A DNA stretch of 64,000 nucleotides. Source: Marichromatium purpuratum 984. Its GTDB lineage: Bacteria > Pseudomonadota > Gammaproteobacteria > Chromatiales > Chromatiaceae. Below, one piece after another: positions 56,078 to 64,000 of this stretch; position 1 is the stretch's first letter, and each line of letters opens with the position of its first letter. Location of the stretch: the NCBI RefSeq assembly GCF_000224005.2, contig NZ_CP007031.1, forward strand, positions 917,501 to 981,500, read 5' to 3'. A program made the position numbers and the translations under genes. The notes below the pieces were generated by a model. It was given only the letters and a program-made list of their open reading frames with translations. It was not told the DNA's origin and searched no databases.

Positions 56078-57826
56078 ATGACCATGAAAGAGCGCATCCA
56101 TCACCGTCTCGAGCGCAGCCGTGCCCCATCGGTCAAGAACTGGGACCGCCGACCACGGGCCGATCAGACCCTGGGGCAGTCGGCCAGCGTCGACTGCGGC
56201 TGGGGCAGGCTGCTGTTCGGACAGACCTTCAGCGATCCGGCAGGGATCGCGCGCGCGCTCCAGCAGGAGCGCCCCGGCACCCGCGACGTGGCGCTCTATC
56301 TCAACGAGCCGCATGTGGTGCTGGCTCAGGCGCCGCAGGACCTCTTCCTCGATCCCTCGCACACCTTCCGGCTGTGGTTCGAGCGCTACCAGTCCTGCCA
56401 GCGCCGCCCCAAGGGTTTCCATATCCGCCTGGTCAACTGCCGCGCCGACGCCGAGGCGATCCAGCGGCTCTATATCAGTCGCGGCATGGTGCCGCCTGGG
56501 GCGGACTTCGTCTGGGCGAACCGCACCTCCAAGGTGCTGACCTACTGGGTCGCGGAAGACGAGCAGGACGGCTCGCTGCTCGGTGTGGTCAACGGTGTCG
56601 ATCATGCCGCCGCCTTCGACGATCCAGAGAACGGTGCTAGCCTGTGGGCGCTGGCCGTCGACGCTCAGGCACCCTATCCGGGAATCGGCGAGACGCTGGT
56701 GCGTCAGGTCATCGAGTACTATCTGGCGCGTGGTCGCGCCTTCCTCGATCTCTCGGTGATCCACGACAACAGCAATGCCATTCGTCTCTACCAGAAGCTC
56801 GGCTTCGGCCGCATCCCGGCGTTCGCGGTCAAGAACAAGAACGCCTTCAACGAGCCATTGTTCATGGGACGTCAACCCGAGGCCGATCTCAACCCCTATG
56901 CCACCATCATCGTCAAGGAGGCGCGGCGACGTGGCATCGGGGTCGAGGTGCTCGATGCCGAGGCCGGCTATTTCGCGCTGATCCTCGGCGGTCGCCGGGT
57001 GGTGTGTCGCGAGAGTCTCAGCGAAATGACCAGCGCGGTGGCGATGAGCCGTTGCGACGACAAGGCGGTCACCCATCGACTGTTGCGCCATGCCGGGCTG
57101 CGGGTGCCCGAACAGGCCCGCTTCCAGGCGCTCGATCAGGCCGAGGCGCTGCTCTCGCGGCTCGGTAGCCTGGTGGTGAAACCGGCGCGCGGCGAGCAGG
57201 GGGCGGGGATCAGCGTCGACGTGCGCGACCCCAAGTCATTGGAGCTGGCGATCGGCGCGGCGCGGCGCGTCTGCGAGACGGTGATCCTCGAGGAGTACGT
57301 GGAGGGCCACGACCTGCGCATCATCGTCATCGACTATCAGGTGGTGGCCGCGGCCATCCGCCGCCCGGCGCATGTTGTCGGCACCGGGCGTCACAGTATT
57401 CGCGACCTGATCCAGGCGCAGAGCCGCCGCCGCCGCGCCGCCACCGGCGGCGAGAGCAATATCCCGATGGACGAGGAGACCTCGCGCTGCGTGCGCGAGG
57501 CCGGTTTCGTGCTCGAGCACATCCTGCCCGAGGGGCAGGTACTGCAGGTGCGCAAGACCGCCAACCTGCATACCGGCGGGACCATCCACGACGTCACCGC
57601 CGAGTTGCACCCGGCGCTCGCCGAGGCCGCCGAGGCCGCGGCGCGCGCGCTCGATATCCCGGTGACCGGGCTCGATCTCATCGTGCCCTCGGTTTCCGAG
57701 CCCGAGTATGTGATCATCGAGGCCAACGAGCGTCCGGGGTTGGCCAACCACGAGCCGCAGCCGACCGCCGAACGCTTCGTCGATCTGTTGTTCCCGCAGA
57801 CCGCGACCCGGGAGGAGTTCTCTTGA
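56078..57826 (+). CDS. ngg: N-acetylglutaminylglutamine synthetase (GNAT/ATP-grasp fusion)
   Basis: 582 residues. Residues 100-270 form a GNAT acetyltransferase (APYPGIGETLVRQVIEYYLA; DNSNAIRLYQKLGFGRIPAF). Residues 320-580 form an ATP-grasp ligase (VVKPARGEQGAGISVDVRD; VILEEYVEGHDLRIIVI; VIIEANERPGLANHEPQ). Together they acetylate and join two glutamines to make N-acetylglutaminylglutamine. The start ATG 56078 (MTMKERIHHRLERS) has no strong ribosome-binding site; ATG 56084 is an alternative. It lies 193 bp after asnO and overlaps the M42 gene by 4 bp. Confidence 0.92.
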   Translation: MTMKERIHHRLERSRAPSVKNWDRRPRADQTLGQSASVDCGWGRLLFGQTFSDPAGIARALQQERPGTRDVALYLNEPHVVLAQAPQDLFLDPSHTFRLWFERYQSCQRRPKGFHIRLVNCRADAEAIQRLYISRGMVPPGADFVWANRTSKVLTYWVAEDEQDGSLLGVVNGVDHAAAFDDPENGASLWALAVDAQAPYPGIGETLVRQVIEYYLARGRAFLDLSVIHDNSNAIRLYQKLGFGRIPAFAVKNKNAFNEPLFMGRQPEADLNPYATIIVKEARRRGIGVEVLDAEAGYFALILGGRRVVCRESLSEMTSAVAMSRCDDKAVTHRLLRHAGLRVPEQARFQALDQAEALLSRLGSLVVKPARGEQGAGISVDVRDPKSLELAIGAARRVCETVILEEYVEGHDLRIIVIDYQVVAAAIRRPAHVVGTGRHSIRDLIQAQSRRRRAATGGESNIPMDEETSRCVREAGFVLEHILPEGQVLQVRKTANLHTGGTIHDVTAELHPALAEAAEAAARALDIPVTGLDLIVPSVSEPEYVIIEANERPGLANHEPQPTAERFVDLLFPQTATREEFS

Positions 57827-58932
57827 AGTTACCCGCCATCGACTCGAATTATCTGGTCGATATCCTGCTGAAGCTGTTGTTCACACCCAGCCCCTCGGGT
57901 TATACCGATCGGGTGGTCCATCTGGTGTGCGAGGAACTCGAGCGCCTCGGCGTACCCTTCGAGCTGACCCGTCGCGGGGCGATCCGCGCCACCCTGAAAG
58001 GGCGGGTGTCACAGCCCGACCGTGCCGTGGTCGCCCACATCGACACCCTCGGTGCCATGGTCAAGGGACTCAAGGAGAACGGTCGCTTGCAGCTGGTGCC
58101 TGTGGGGCACTGGAATGCGCGCTTTGCCGAGGGCGCGCGCGCGACCCTGTTCACCGATACCGGTCAGCTCCGCGGCACCATCCTGCCGATGAAGGCCTCC
58201 GGACACACCTTCGGACCCGAGATCGACAATCAGCCCGGGGGCTGGGATCACGTCGAGTTCCGTATCGACTCTCGGGTCTCGGACCTGAATGGGCTGCTGC
58301 GCCTGGGCGTGCACGTCGGCGACTTCCTCGCCATCGACACCTGCCCGGAGATCACCGATACCGGCTTCATCAATGCCCGGCATCTCGACGACAAGGCCGG
58401 TGCCGCGGTGTTGCTGGCGACCATCGAGGCGGTGCAGCGCGAGTGTCCCGATCTGCCGGTCGACTGTCACCCGTTGTTCACCATCTCCGAGGAGGTCGGT
58501 TCCGGCGCCTCGGCGGCGCTGCATCAGGATGTCGCCGAGATGCTCACCATCGACAACGGCACCACTGCGCCGGGACAGAACTCGAGCGAGTTCGGGGTGA
58601 CCATCGCGATGGCCGACCAGAGCGGCCCCTTCGACTACCACCTCACCCATCGCGTCATCCAGCTCTGCCAGGAGTTCTCCATCCCCCACCAGCGTGATGT
58701 CTTCCGCTATTACCGTTCCGACAGCGCCGCCGCGCTCGAGGCCGGCAATGACGTGCGTACCGCGCTGGTGACCTTCGGGGTCGATGCCTCGCACGGTTAC
58801 GAGCGCATCCATCTCGATGCCCTGGAGTCGCTGGCGCGGTTGGTCGGGGTCTACATGCAGGCACCGCCGCTGTTCAGTCGCGACCGCTACGAGATGGGGC
58901 CGCGCGCCGGCTTCCCGACCCAGCCGGGCTAA
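57823..58932 (+). CDS. M42-family peptidase of the NAGGN system
   Basis: 369 residues. Zinc ligands and base are visible in AHIDTLGAMVKGLK (His, Asp), ARHLDDKAGAAVLLATIEAV (Asp), TISEEVGSGASAAL (Glu-Glu) and DVRTALVTFGVDASHGYERI (His). The family is co-encoded with NAGGN synthesis in many bacteria. It is thought to hydrolyse the dipeptide when osmotic stress ends, although this role is not well proven. TTG 57823 overlaps the ngg stop (TTGA), giving translational coupling; GGAGGAG lies 6 nt upstream. Confidence 0.88.
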   Translation: MKLPAIDSNYLVDILLKLLFTPSPSGYTDRVVHLVCEELERLGVPFELTRRGAIRATLKGRVSQPDRAVVAHIDTLGAMVKGLKENGRLQLVPVGHWNARFAEGARATLFTDTGQLRGTILPMKASGHTFGPEIDNQPGGWDHVEFRIDSRVSDLNGLLRLGVHVGDFLAIDTCPEITDTGFINARHLDDKAGAAVLLATIEAVQRECPDLPVDCHPLFTISEEVGSGASAALHQDVAEMLTIDNGTTAPGQNSSEFGVTIAMADQSGPFDYHLTHRVIQLCQEFSIPHQRDVFRYYRSDSAAALEAGNDVRTALVTFGVDASHGYERIHLDALESLARLVGVYMQAPPLFSRDRYEMGPRAGFPTQPG

Positions 58933-60197
58933 TCCTCGTCGGGAGCGAGACAGACCACGCGGTTACGGCCGCTGTGCTTGGCGCGATAGACCGCCTGATC
59001 GGCGCGCGCCAGTGTTTGCTCGAGCGGTTCGCCGGGCCGGCCCTGGCTGACCCCGAGACTGGCGGTGGTGAGTACCGCGCTTTCGTTGGCGATCGCCCGC
59101 CGCAGCTTTTCGGCGGCTCGCTCGCCGTCTCTCAGGTTGCTGTAGGGCAGCACCAGCAGGAACTCCTCGCCCCCCCAGCGCGCACACAGGTCGCTCTTGC
59201 GAGTGTGCTGACACAGCACCCCGGCGACGGCCTGGAGCACCGCGTCGCCGCGATCGTGCCCGAGTTCGTCGTTGATCCGCTTGAAGTGATCGAGATCGAT
59301 GAACACGGCCGCGTACTCACAGGCTCGGCCATGGGTGCGCGCCAGCGCTCGGTCGAGTCCGCGGCGGTTGAGCAACCCGGTCAAGGGGTCGCGCTCGGCC
59401 TGCTCCAGCGCACGACAATGCGCCAGTTCGGCGTCGGTGATGTCGTGCAGGGTGAGCACGAAGCCACCGACATCTGGCAGCTCTCGGCATTCGGCGAGCA
59501 GATAGCCGCGGCGTCCGTCACGTTCCACCTGGAGCTTGACCGGCCCGCATGCCGCCAGCTCCTCGATCCAGGTCGGCGAGGGGGTGAAGGGACGCCCGTC
59601 GAGCATCTTGAAGTAGTGGCAGATACAGCCGTGCTCGCGCTGGAAGGCGGCCATGTCGGTGATGCCGAAATACTCGCGCAGTGCGGCATTGCCCTGTCTG
59701 AGTATCTGACCGTCGCTGATCCCGATCATCGCCGGATTGAGATCGATGATCTGGGCGAGCAACGCGCGCTCGTGCTCGAGTGCCCGGCGTAGCCGCACCT
59801 CCTCGGTGACGTCCTTCTGGTTGGAGAAGAAGTAACGGATGCTGCCGTCCGGGTCGCGGATCGGGGTGATGTTCCAAGACACCCAGTAGGGTGTGCCGTC
59901 CTTGCGGTAGTTGACGGTCTGGCCGGAGAACTCCTCACCCTGCTCGAGGTTGTGGCGCAGTCGGTCGAGCACCGCGCGCTCGGTGCGTTCGCCCTGGAGG
60001 ATGCGTGGTGTGCGTCCGATCAGCTCCGCGCGCGCGTAACCGGTCATGCGCTCGAAGGCCTTGTTGACGTAAAGGATCCTGGGGTGGTCGTCGTCGAGTT
60101 CGGCCGTGGTGATGATAACGCTGGTCAGTGCCTCGTTGAGCACCGCGAGCAATTCATCGGAGGGGAGGGCGCCGTTCGGTAGGTCGTGTTCGGCCAT
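58929..60197 (-). CDS. PAS-GGDEF diguanylate cyclase with LOV-like PAS domain
   Basis: 422 residues from ATG 60197 (MAEHDLPNGAL); in-frame ATG 60218 and TTG 60248 would extend it. PAS 1 (about 15-120) is LOV-like (VNKAFERMTGY; GRTPRILQGERTERAVLD; NYRKDGTPYWVSWNITPIRD), but the photoactive Cys of LOV (NCRFLQ) is Pro-Arg here, so flavin photochemistry is not expected. PAS 2 is more divergent, with HGCICHYF. The GGDEF domain has intact GGEEF and an RKSD I-site five residues before it. The 3' end overlaps the end of the convergent M42 gene by 4 bp. Confidence 0.85.
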   Translation of the reverse strand: MAEHDLPNGALPSDELLAVLNEALTSVIITTAELDDDHPRILYVNKAFERMTGYARAELIGRTPRILQGERTERAVLDRLRHNLEQGEEFSGQTVNYRKDGTPYWVSWNITPIRDPDGSIRYFFSNQKDVTEEVRLRRALEHERALLAQIIDLNPAMIGISDGQILRQGNAALREYFGITDMAAFQREHGCICHYFKMLDGRPFTPSPTWIEELAACGPVKLQVERDGRRGYLLAECRELPDVGGFVLTLHDITDAELAHCRALEQAERDPLTGLLNRRGLDRALARTHGRACEYAAVFIDLDHFKRINDELGHDRGDAVLQAVAGVLCQHTRKSDLCARWGGEEFLLVLPYSNLRDGERAAEKLRRAIANESAVLTTASLGVSQGRPGEPLEQTLARADQAVYRAKHSGRNRVVCLAPDED

Positions 60198-60355
60198 GGC
60201 GGGGCGGCTCGGACGCATGGCACTGTCCAGCCGGGCGTCCAGGTTCAAGGATGGGGGAGAGGCCTATCCTGATGCCGGCGCTGGCCGGTGTCCTCGCATC
60301 TCCCGTGGCGTCCATCGATCGTGTTTGACCGGGTTGACAGCTACAGGATACGTGA

Positions 60356-60403
60356 GATCGGGGTCAGGTGCATCAACCGGCGCCTGATGCCGTGACCCCG
60401 ATC
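60356..60403. other. Long hairpin upstream of the PAS-GGDEF gene
   Basis: GATCGGGGTCA (60356-60366) pairs exactly with 60393-60403. Inside it, GCATCA (60370-60375) pairs with TGATGC (60385-60390). It lies 19 bp after the stop of the DUF2892 gene (minus strand) and about 160 bp before the cyclase start. There is no T-run, so it is either a weak terminator or a binding site. Confidence 0.55.
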
Positions 60404-60422
60404 CGGGTGTTGTCGCCGACGA

Positions 60423-60608
60423 TCAGTCCTTGGCGGCGGTGTTGATGCCGAAGGGCGCGTAGGCCGGGCACCAGCCGATCAGTGCGGTGACCACCGGTAC
60501 CAGGCCGATGGCGCCGAGCCAGTTCAGGGTGAACAGGCCCCAGAGCAGCAGCACTGCGCCGATGGCCAGACGGATGTTGCGGTCGGTGGAGCCGATGTTC
60601 TTGGTCAT
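60423..60608 (-). CDS. DUF2892 / YgaP-like small membrane protein
   Basis: 61 residues. The family begins with TKNIGSTDRNIRLAIG and has two membrane helices (IGAVLLLWGLFTLNWLGAIG, VPVVTALIGWCPAYAPFG) with the conserved WCP motif. It matches the C-terminal membrane part of the rhodanese YgaP, here stand-alone. Such proteins are common beside sulfur and stress genes; the function is unknown. ATG 60608 has GAGGTAACGAC upstream. Confidence 0.85.
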   Translation of the reverse strand: MTKNIGSTDRNIRLAIGAVLLLWGLFTLNWLGAIGLVPVVTALIGWCPAYAPFGINTAAKD

Positions 60609-60677
60609 GTCGTTACCTCGTCGATGGGTTGATGGTCGAGAGGTTAACGCGCGGCCTCGTGGTGCTCTGTGACTATG

Positions 60678-61721
60678 TCACCGAGCGGGGGCGGCGAGCA
60701 GTCGCTCGACACCGTGGAGCCGCCAGCGGGTGGCCAGCTGTTCGATGGCGAGTGCCGCGCGCACGCTGTTGCCCGCAGCGTCGAGCCGCGGCGAGTAGGC
60801 GGCGATCGCCCCCCAGCCGGGGACCACGGCGAGGATCGCGCCGCTCACCCCGCTCTTGGCCGGCAGCCCCACCCGCTGCCACCAGCGGCCGCTGTCCTCG
60901 TACATCCCGGCGATCGTCATCAGCGCCAGGACGTCGCGGGCATGAGCGGCAGTGATGATGCGCTCATCCCCGCCAGGCGCGATCCCGGCGTTGGCCAGGG
61001 TCGCGCCCATGTGGGCGAGTGCGGCGACGTCGACGGCGACGATACAGGCCTCGAGATAACGCGAGACGGCATCCTCGACCTCGCCCTCGAGGCGTTCGGC
61101 CGCCTGCATCTGATAGGCCAGGGCGTAGGTCTGGGCGCGTGGCGTGGCGCGCCATGCCGACTCGATGGCCAGTGGGCGGCCGGCCAGTCGCGCGTAGAAC
61201 TCGAGCAGCCGGGCGCGCTTGGTGGCCGGATCGGGGCCGCGCAGATAGCTGTGGGTGGCAATGGCACCGGCGTTGACCAGCGGGTTCTGCGCCGTGCTCG
61301 GGCGGATCGCGCCGGCGGCCAGCGAGTTGTAAGGCAGGCCGGTGGCATTGGTGCCGATCCGCGCGCGCATGAACCCGGCGCCGCGTTGCTCCAGCGCCAG
61401 GGCGTAGGTGAAAGGCTTGGAGACCGACATCAGCGGAAAGCGCGTGTCGGTACGGCCGACCTCCAGGGTGCGACCGTCGACCAGGGTCAGCGCGATCGCC
61501 AGGTCCTCGGCGCGGGTTCCCGCCACCGCTCCGGCATAGACCTCGCCATCATGGTTGTCGCGCAGGTCGGCGGCGACCGCGCGCAGATCGGCGGCGAGCC
61601 GGGGCTGGGCCGGTGTCGGTGCGCTTGGCGCTGGGATCGTCTCCGATGTCGCGGGCGGTTGTGTCGGTGCGGCACAGCCGCCGAGCAACAGCGCGAGGAC
61701 GAGGGCCGACAGTGCGCGCAT
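60678..61721 (-). CDS. glsA: Glutaminase with lipoprotein signal
   Basis: 347 residues. The lipobox LLGGC (Cys about 16) and a Pro/Thr linker precede a complete beta-lactamase-like glutaminase domain: SVSKPFTYALALEQRG (Ser-x-x-Lys), NPLVNAGAIATHSYL, and GLPAKSGVSGAILAVVPGWG. It hydrolyses glutamine to glutamate and ammonia. Most glutaminases are cytosolic; this one is predicted to be anchored in the envelope. ATG 61721 has GGAGG 6 nt upstream. It lies 20 bp downstream of the symporter gene, in the same direction. Confidence 0.85.
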   Translation of the reverse strand: MRALSALVLALLLGGCAAPTQPPATSETIPAPSAPTPAQPRLAADLRAVAADLRDNHDGEVYAGAVAGTRAEDLAIALTLVDGRTLEVGRTDTRFPLMSVSKPFTYALALEQRGAGFMRARIGTNATGLPYNSLAAGAIRPSTAQNPLVNAGAIATHSYLRGPDPATKRARLLEFYARLAGRPLAIESAWRATPRAQTYALAYQMQAAERLEGEVEDAVSRYLEACIVAVDVAALAHMGATLANAGIAPGGDERIITAAHARDVLALMTIAGMYEDSGRWWQRVGLPAKSGVSGAILAVVPGWGAIAAYSPRLDAAGNSVRAALAIEQLATRWRLHGVERLLAAPAR

Positions 61722-61741
61722 CGATGACCTCCGTGGTCTCA

Positions 61742-63922
61742 TCAGTCGATCCAGCCGAGTAGATCGCGCGCGATCGACCAGCGTTCGCGCGACTCGGCCA
61801 CCCCGTGGCCGAGCACCCAGTAGTCGTAGAGACGGGTGAGCGCTCCGCCCTGCTGTTGCAGTAGCAGCCAGTTGTCGAGATAGGCCTTGAACAGGGTGTC
61901 GTTGCGTGCGAGCGCGAAGGCCAGCGGGATACGCGCCACCGGCTTGGGGACCACCAGGCTGTAGCTCGGGTGCAGCAGGGTGTGGCTGGAGCCGATCATC
62001 GCCAGGGTGACCAGGGCATGCGCCTGGTCGGATGCCGCGAAGAAATCCTCGATGCGTTGCAGACGCACGATCTCGGCCTCGGGCAGCAGACGGCGGATGT
62101 GTGACTCGTAGAGCCCCAGTCCACTGAGTACGGCGATGCGCAGTCCGGGCTGCTCGCGCAGTTGCTCGACGCTGGCGAACAGCTTGCGCTGCTGGTCCGG
62201 GACCACGAAGGCCAGTCCGTCGGTGACATAGGGCGTGGTGAAACTCGCCCGGCGCGCCCGCTCCGGGGTGATGGTCAGTCCGGTACCGATGAGATCGCAC
62301 CAACCGCTGTCGAGTCGCTCGATGAAACGGGTACGCTCGATCGCGATCAGTTCGAGCTTGACCCCCAGGGTGGCGGCGAGACGGTGCATCAGCTCGATGT
62401 CGTGACCGATCAGGGTGCCGTCGGCGCCGCGATAGGACTGCGGTAGCAGCTCGGGGACGTAGCAGGCGCGCAGCAGCTGGCGCGCCTCGATGCGATCGAG
62501 CGTCGACCCGGCGCTGGTGGAGGGCGGTGGCGCGTCCGCCTCATCGCGCCCGAACACCTCGGTGCTCGGCCAGGGGGCCTCCATCAGAGGCATGGTGCGC
62601 ACCGCGTCGTCCTTGGTGTAGCGGTTCTCGACGAAGTGGGTGAAGAACAGGTTGATCGCCATCAGGGTGGCGCTCAGCAACACCGCCGTGGCGCCGAGAA
62701 AGAGCCCGAGCCGGCGCCAGCGGACCTTGAGGATGCCGACCACCGAGGCGGTCACCAGCAGTGACAGCGCCACCGTGTGGACACCGGCGAGCAGGGTGCC
62801 GAAACGCCCGGTGAAGACGTCGACGGTGACGAACAGGTTGAACATGTCCGCCGGGATCTGCATCAGATCGAGCAAGAAGGGCAGGGCGATCACCACCTCG
62901 CCGAAGAAGCTCAGCAGCCCCGAGGCGAGGAACTCGGGATAGTGTCCCGGGGCGATGTCGTTGCCGGCGAACCAGCCGGCGAAGAGCACGAAGGAGAGCG
63001 CGATCAGCTTGCCGAGGTTGGGGATGTTGAAGTTGATCGGGGTGATCACGTCGACCACCCCGGAGGCGCGCTCGCGATCGACCCCGGCACGCTCGAGGAT
63101 GTCCTTGGTCGACTCGGCGAGCAGCGGCAGCACGATCAGCAGCGAGCCGGTGGCGAAGGCGGTCACCAGGGCGTCGCGGGTGCTGCGCAGGGTCTCGGCG
63201 AAGCCGAACGGGGTCAGCGCCGAGACCAGCCCCGGCACCACCCACAGACTCAGCAGCAGGGCCATGGCGATATAGGTGACGATATAGACCTGGAGACGGC
63301 CGAACTCCTCGATGCTGATGGTGCCGGCGGCGACCGCGGTCAGCGCGAACACCCCGATGGGCGCCAGGCGGGCGACGAACTGGGCGATCAGCATCAGCGC
63401 GTGGGCGTACTGCTCGAGGCTTTGCACCACCAGCTGCTTGTCGTCGAGCATCGCCGTGGCCAGCCCCATGGCGATGCTGAACAGCACGATCGCCGGGATT
63501 ACCCCCTCGGCGAGCGAGGCGAAGGGGTTGGCGGGGATATAGAGCGCGAGCAGGTCGGTCGGTGGTGGTTCGGCGAGCAGGGTGGAGCTGTAGAAGGAGG
63601 CCGAGACCCAGTCGGGATAACCCAGCGGCATCAGTGCCACCACCGCCAGGATCAGTCCCCAGAACACCAGGATCAAGCCGCCGCCCTTGAGCGCGAGCAG
63701 GCGGATCTGTGGCATGCGCAGACGGCCGATGGCGGCGATCAGCGAGACCACGATGTAAGGGATCACCGTCATCTGCAGCAGGCCGATGAAGATGGTGCCG
63801 AGCGGCTCGACGACTGCCACCGACTCGCCGAAGAACAGCCCGGCGAGGATGCCCGTCACCAGCCCGATGATCACCTGGGTGGAGAGCCCGAGCCGCGGGA
63901 GCTGGCGTCTGCGTCGGTTCAT
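61742..63922 (-). CDS. Dicarboxylate/glutamate symporter (SDF) fused to a periplasmic binding domain
   Basis: 726 residues. Residues 1-420 form an SDF-family transporter (DAACS) with eight or so membrane segments and re-entrant loops (ATGSLLIVLPLLAESTKDIL; DVITPINFNIPNLGKL; VDVFTGRFGTLL). Residues 480-720 look like a type-3 extracellular solute-binding domain (LLRACYVPELLPQSYRGADG; IGHDIELMHRLAATLGVKLE; GWCDLIGTGLTITPERARRA). Free-standing binding proteins normally serve ABC or TRAP systems, so this fusion is unusual. Likely substrates are glutamate, aspartate or C4-dicarboxylates. ATG 63922 has GAGGAG 8 nt upstream. It overlaps the preceding gene by 4 bp. Confidence 0.85.
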   Translation of the reverse strand: MNRRRRQLPRLGLSTQVIIGLVTGILAGLFFGESVAVVEPLGTIFIGLLQMTVIPYIVVSLIAAIGRLRMPQIRLLALKGGGLILVFWGLILAVVALMPLGYPDWVSASFYSSTLLAEPPPTDLLALYIPANPFASLAEGVIPAIVLFSIAMGLATAMLDDKQLVVQSLEQYAHALMLIAQFVARLAPIGVFALTAVAAGTISIEEFGRLQVYIVTYIAMALLLSLWVVPGLVSALTPFGFAETLRSTRDALVTAFATGSLLIVLPLLAESTKDILERAGVDRERASGVVDVITPINFNIPNLGKLIALSFVLFAGWFAGNDIAPGHYPEFLASGLLSFFGEVVIALPFLLDLMQIPADMFNLFVTVDVFTGRFGTLLAGVHTVALSLLVTASVVGILKVRWRRLGLFLGATAVLLSATLMAINLFFTHFVENRYTKDDAVRTMPLMEAPWPSTEVFGRDEADAPPPSTSAGSTLDRIEARQLLRACYVPELLPQSYRGADGTLIGHDIELMHRLAATLGVKLELIAIERTRFIERLDSGWCDLIGTGLTITPERARRASFTTPYVTDGLAFVVPDQQRKLFASVEQLREQPGLRIAVLSGLGLYESHIRRLLPEAEIVRLQRIEDFFAASDQAHALVTLAMIGSSHTLLHPSYSLVVPKPVARIPLAFALARNDTLFKAYLDNWLLLQQQGGALTRLYDYWVLGHGVAESRERWSIARDLLGWID

Positions 63923-64000
63923 CGCGCCGACTCCTCGGGGCTTGGCAATGCGCTCCACAGGTCGTGGAATCCGGGGTTCTCGAGCAGCCGTTGGAGCAAG
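63919..64000 (-). CDS. 3' end of an upstream gene (partial)
   Basis: The last 26 codons of a minus-strand gene that continues beyond the window. They read QRLLENPGFHDLWSALPSPE then ESAR and a TGA at 63921-63919, which overlaps the start of the symporter gene (ATGA). The overlap suggests translational coupling and a shared operon. Too little is present to identify the family. Confidence 0.5.
   Translation of the reverse strand, partial: LLQRLLENPGFHDLWSALPSPEESAR

Overview
The window is high-GC gammaproteobacterial chromosome. The best guess, by inference, is a halotolerant purple sulfur bacterium (Chromatiaceae, e.g. a Marichromatium/Allochromatium relative). The reasons are the order ssrA-smpB / tpiA-secG-tRNA-Leu-nuoABCDEFGHIJKLMN with separate nuoC and nuoD, a DsrC-family protein, and the marine-type osmolyte operon for N-acetylglutaminylglutamine amide (NAGGN). 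No photosynthesis gene lies in the window, so this is not proven.

Layout. 1-345: a 181-bp tandem repeat. 0.4-12 kb: accessory metabolism and signalling (nhaR, DUF2076 protein, O-antigen-type flippase, a broken acetyltransferase gene, cupin, succinate-semialdehyde-type dehydrogenase, a CheZ-like phosphatase beside a two-PAS diguanylate cyclase, YibE/F transporter, alkaline phosphatase). 12.3-15 kb: a cysteine-poor DsrC-like protein, a small lipoprotein, a gene-poor stretch and a stand-alone (p)ppGpp-hydrolase-type HD protein. 15.2-18.9 kb: a nested mobile element. An IS5-family element carries an IS701-like IS in each of its terminal inverted repeats, giving two 1417-bp inverted arms. 19-21.4 kb: tmRNA (tag ANDDNYALAA), smpB, tpiA, secG and tRNA-Leu(GAG). 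21.6-36.7 kb: the complete 14-subunit complex I operon. In purple sulfur bacteria this enzyme is thought to run in reverse to make NADH.

36.8-49.5 kb: housekeeping genes (dapA, bamC, fabA, proS, ilvI-ilvH-ilvC) interspersed with small conserved proteins (ankyrin lipoprotein, nucleoside deaminase, YceI, a PilZ protein). 49.6-53 kb: a signalling cluster with a membrane histidine kinase whose ATPase domain looks degenerate, a PAS protein with a degenerate GGDEF domain that keeps its I-site-like motif, and a divergent NarL-type response regulator preceded by a perfect 28-bp palindrome. 53-64 kb: folE, the NAGGN trio (asnO, ngg, M42 peptidase), a PAS-GGDEF cyclase, a DUF2892 protein, a lipoprotein glutaminase, a symporter fused to a periplasmic binding domain, and the 3' end of one more gene.

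The main leads are four. First, the nested IS structure, whose two families both carry an A5G5/6 frameshift site. Second, the degenerate-GGDEF/kinase/regulator cluster, whose palindrome core recurs upstream of the cyclase at 60.2 kb. Third, the cysteine-free DsrC tail. Fourth, the grouping of NAGGN synthesis with glutaminase and a fused glutamate/dicarboxylate-type transporter. No CRISPR array, prophage or obvious defence system was seen.
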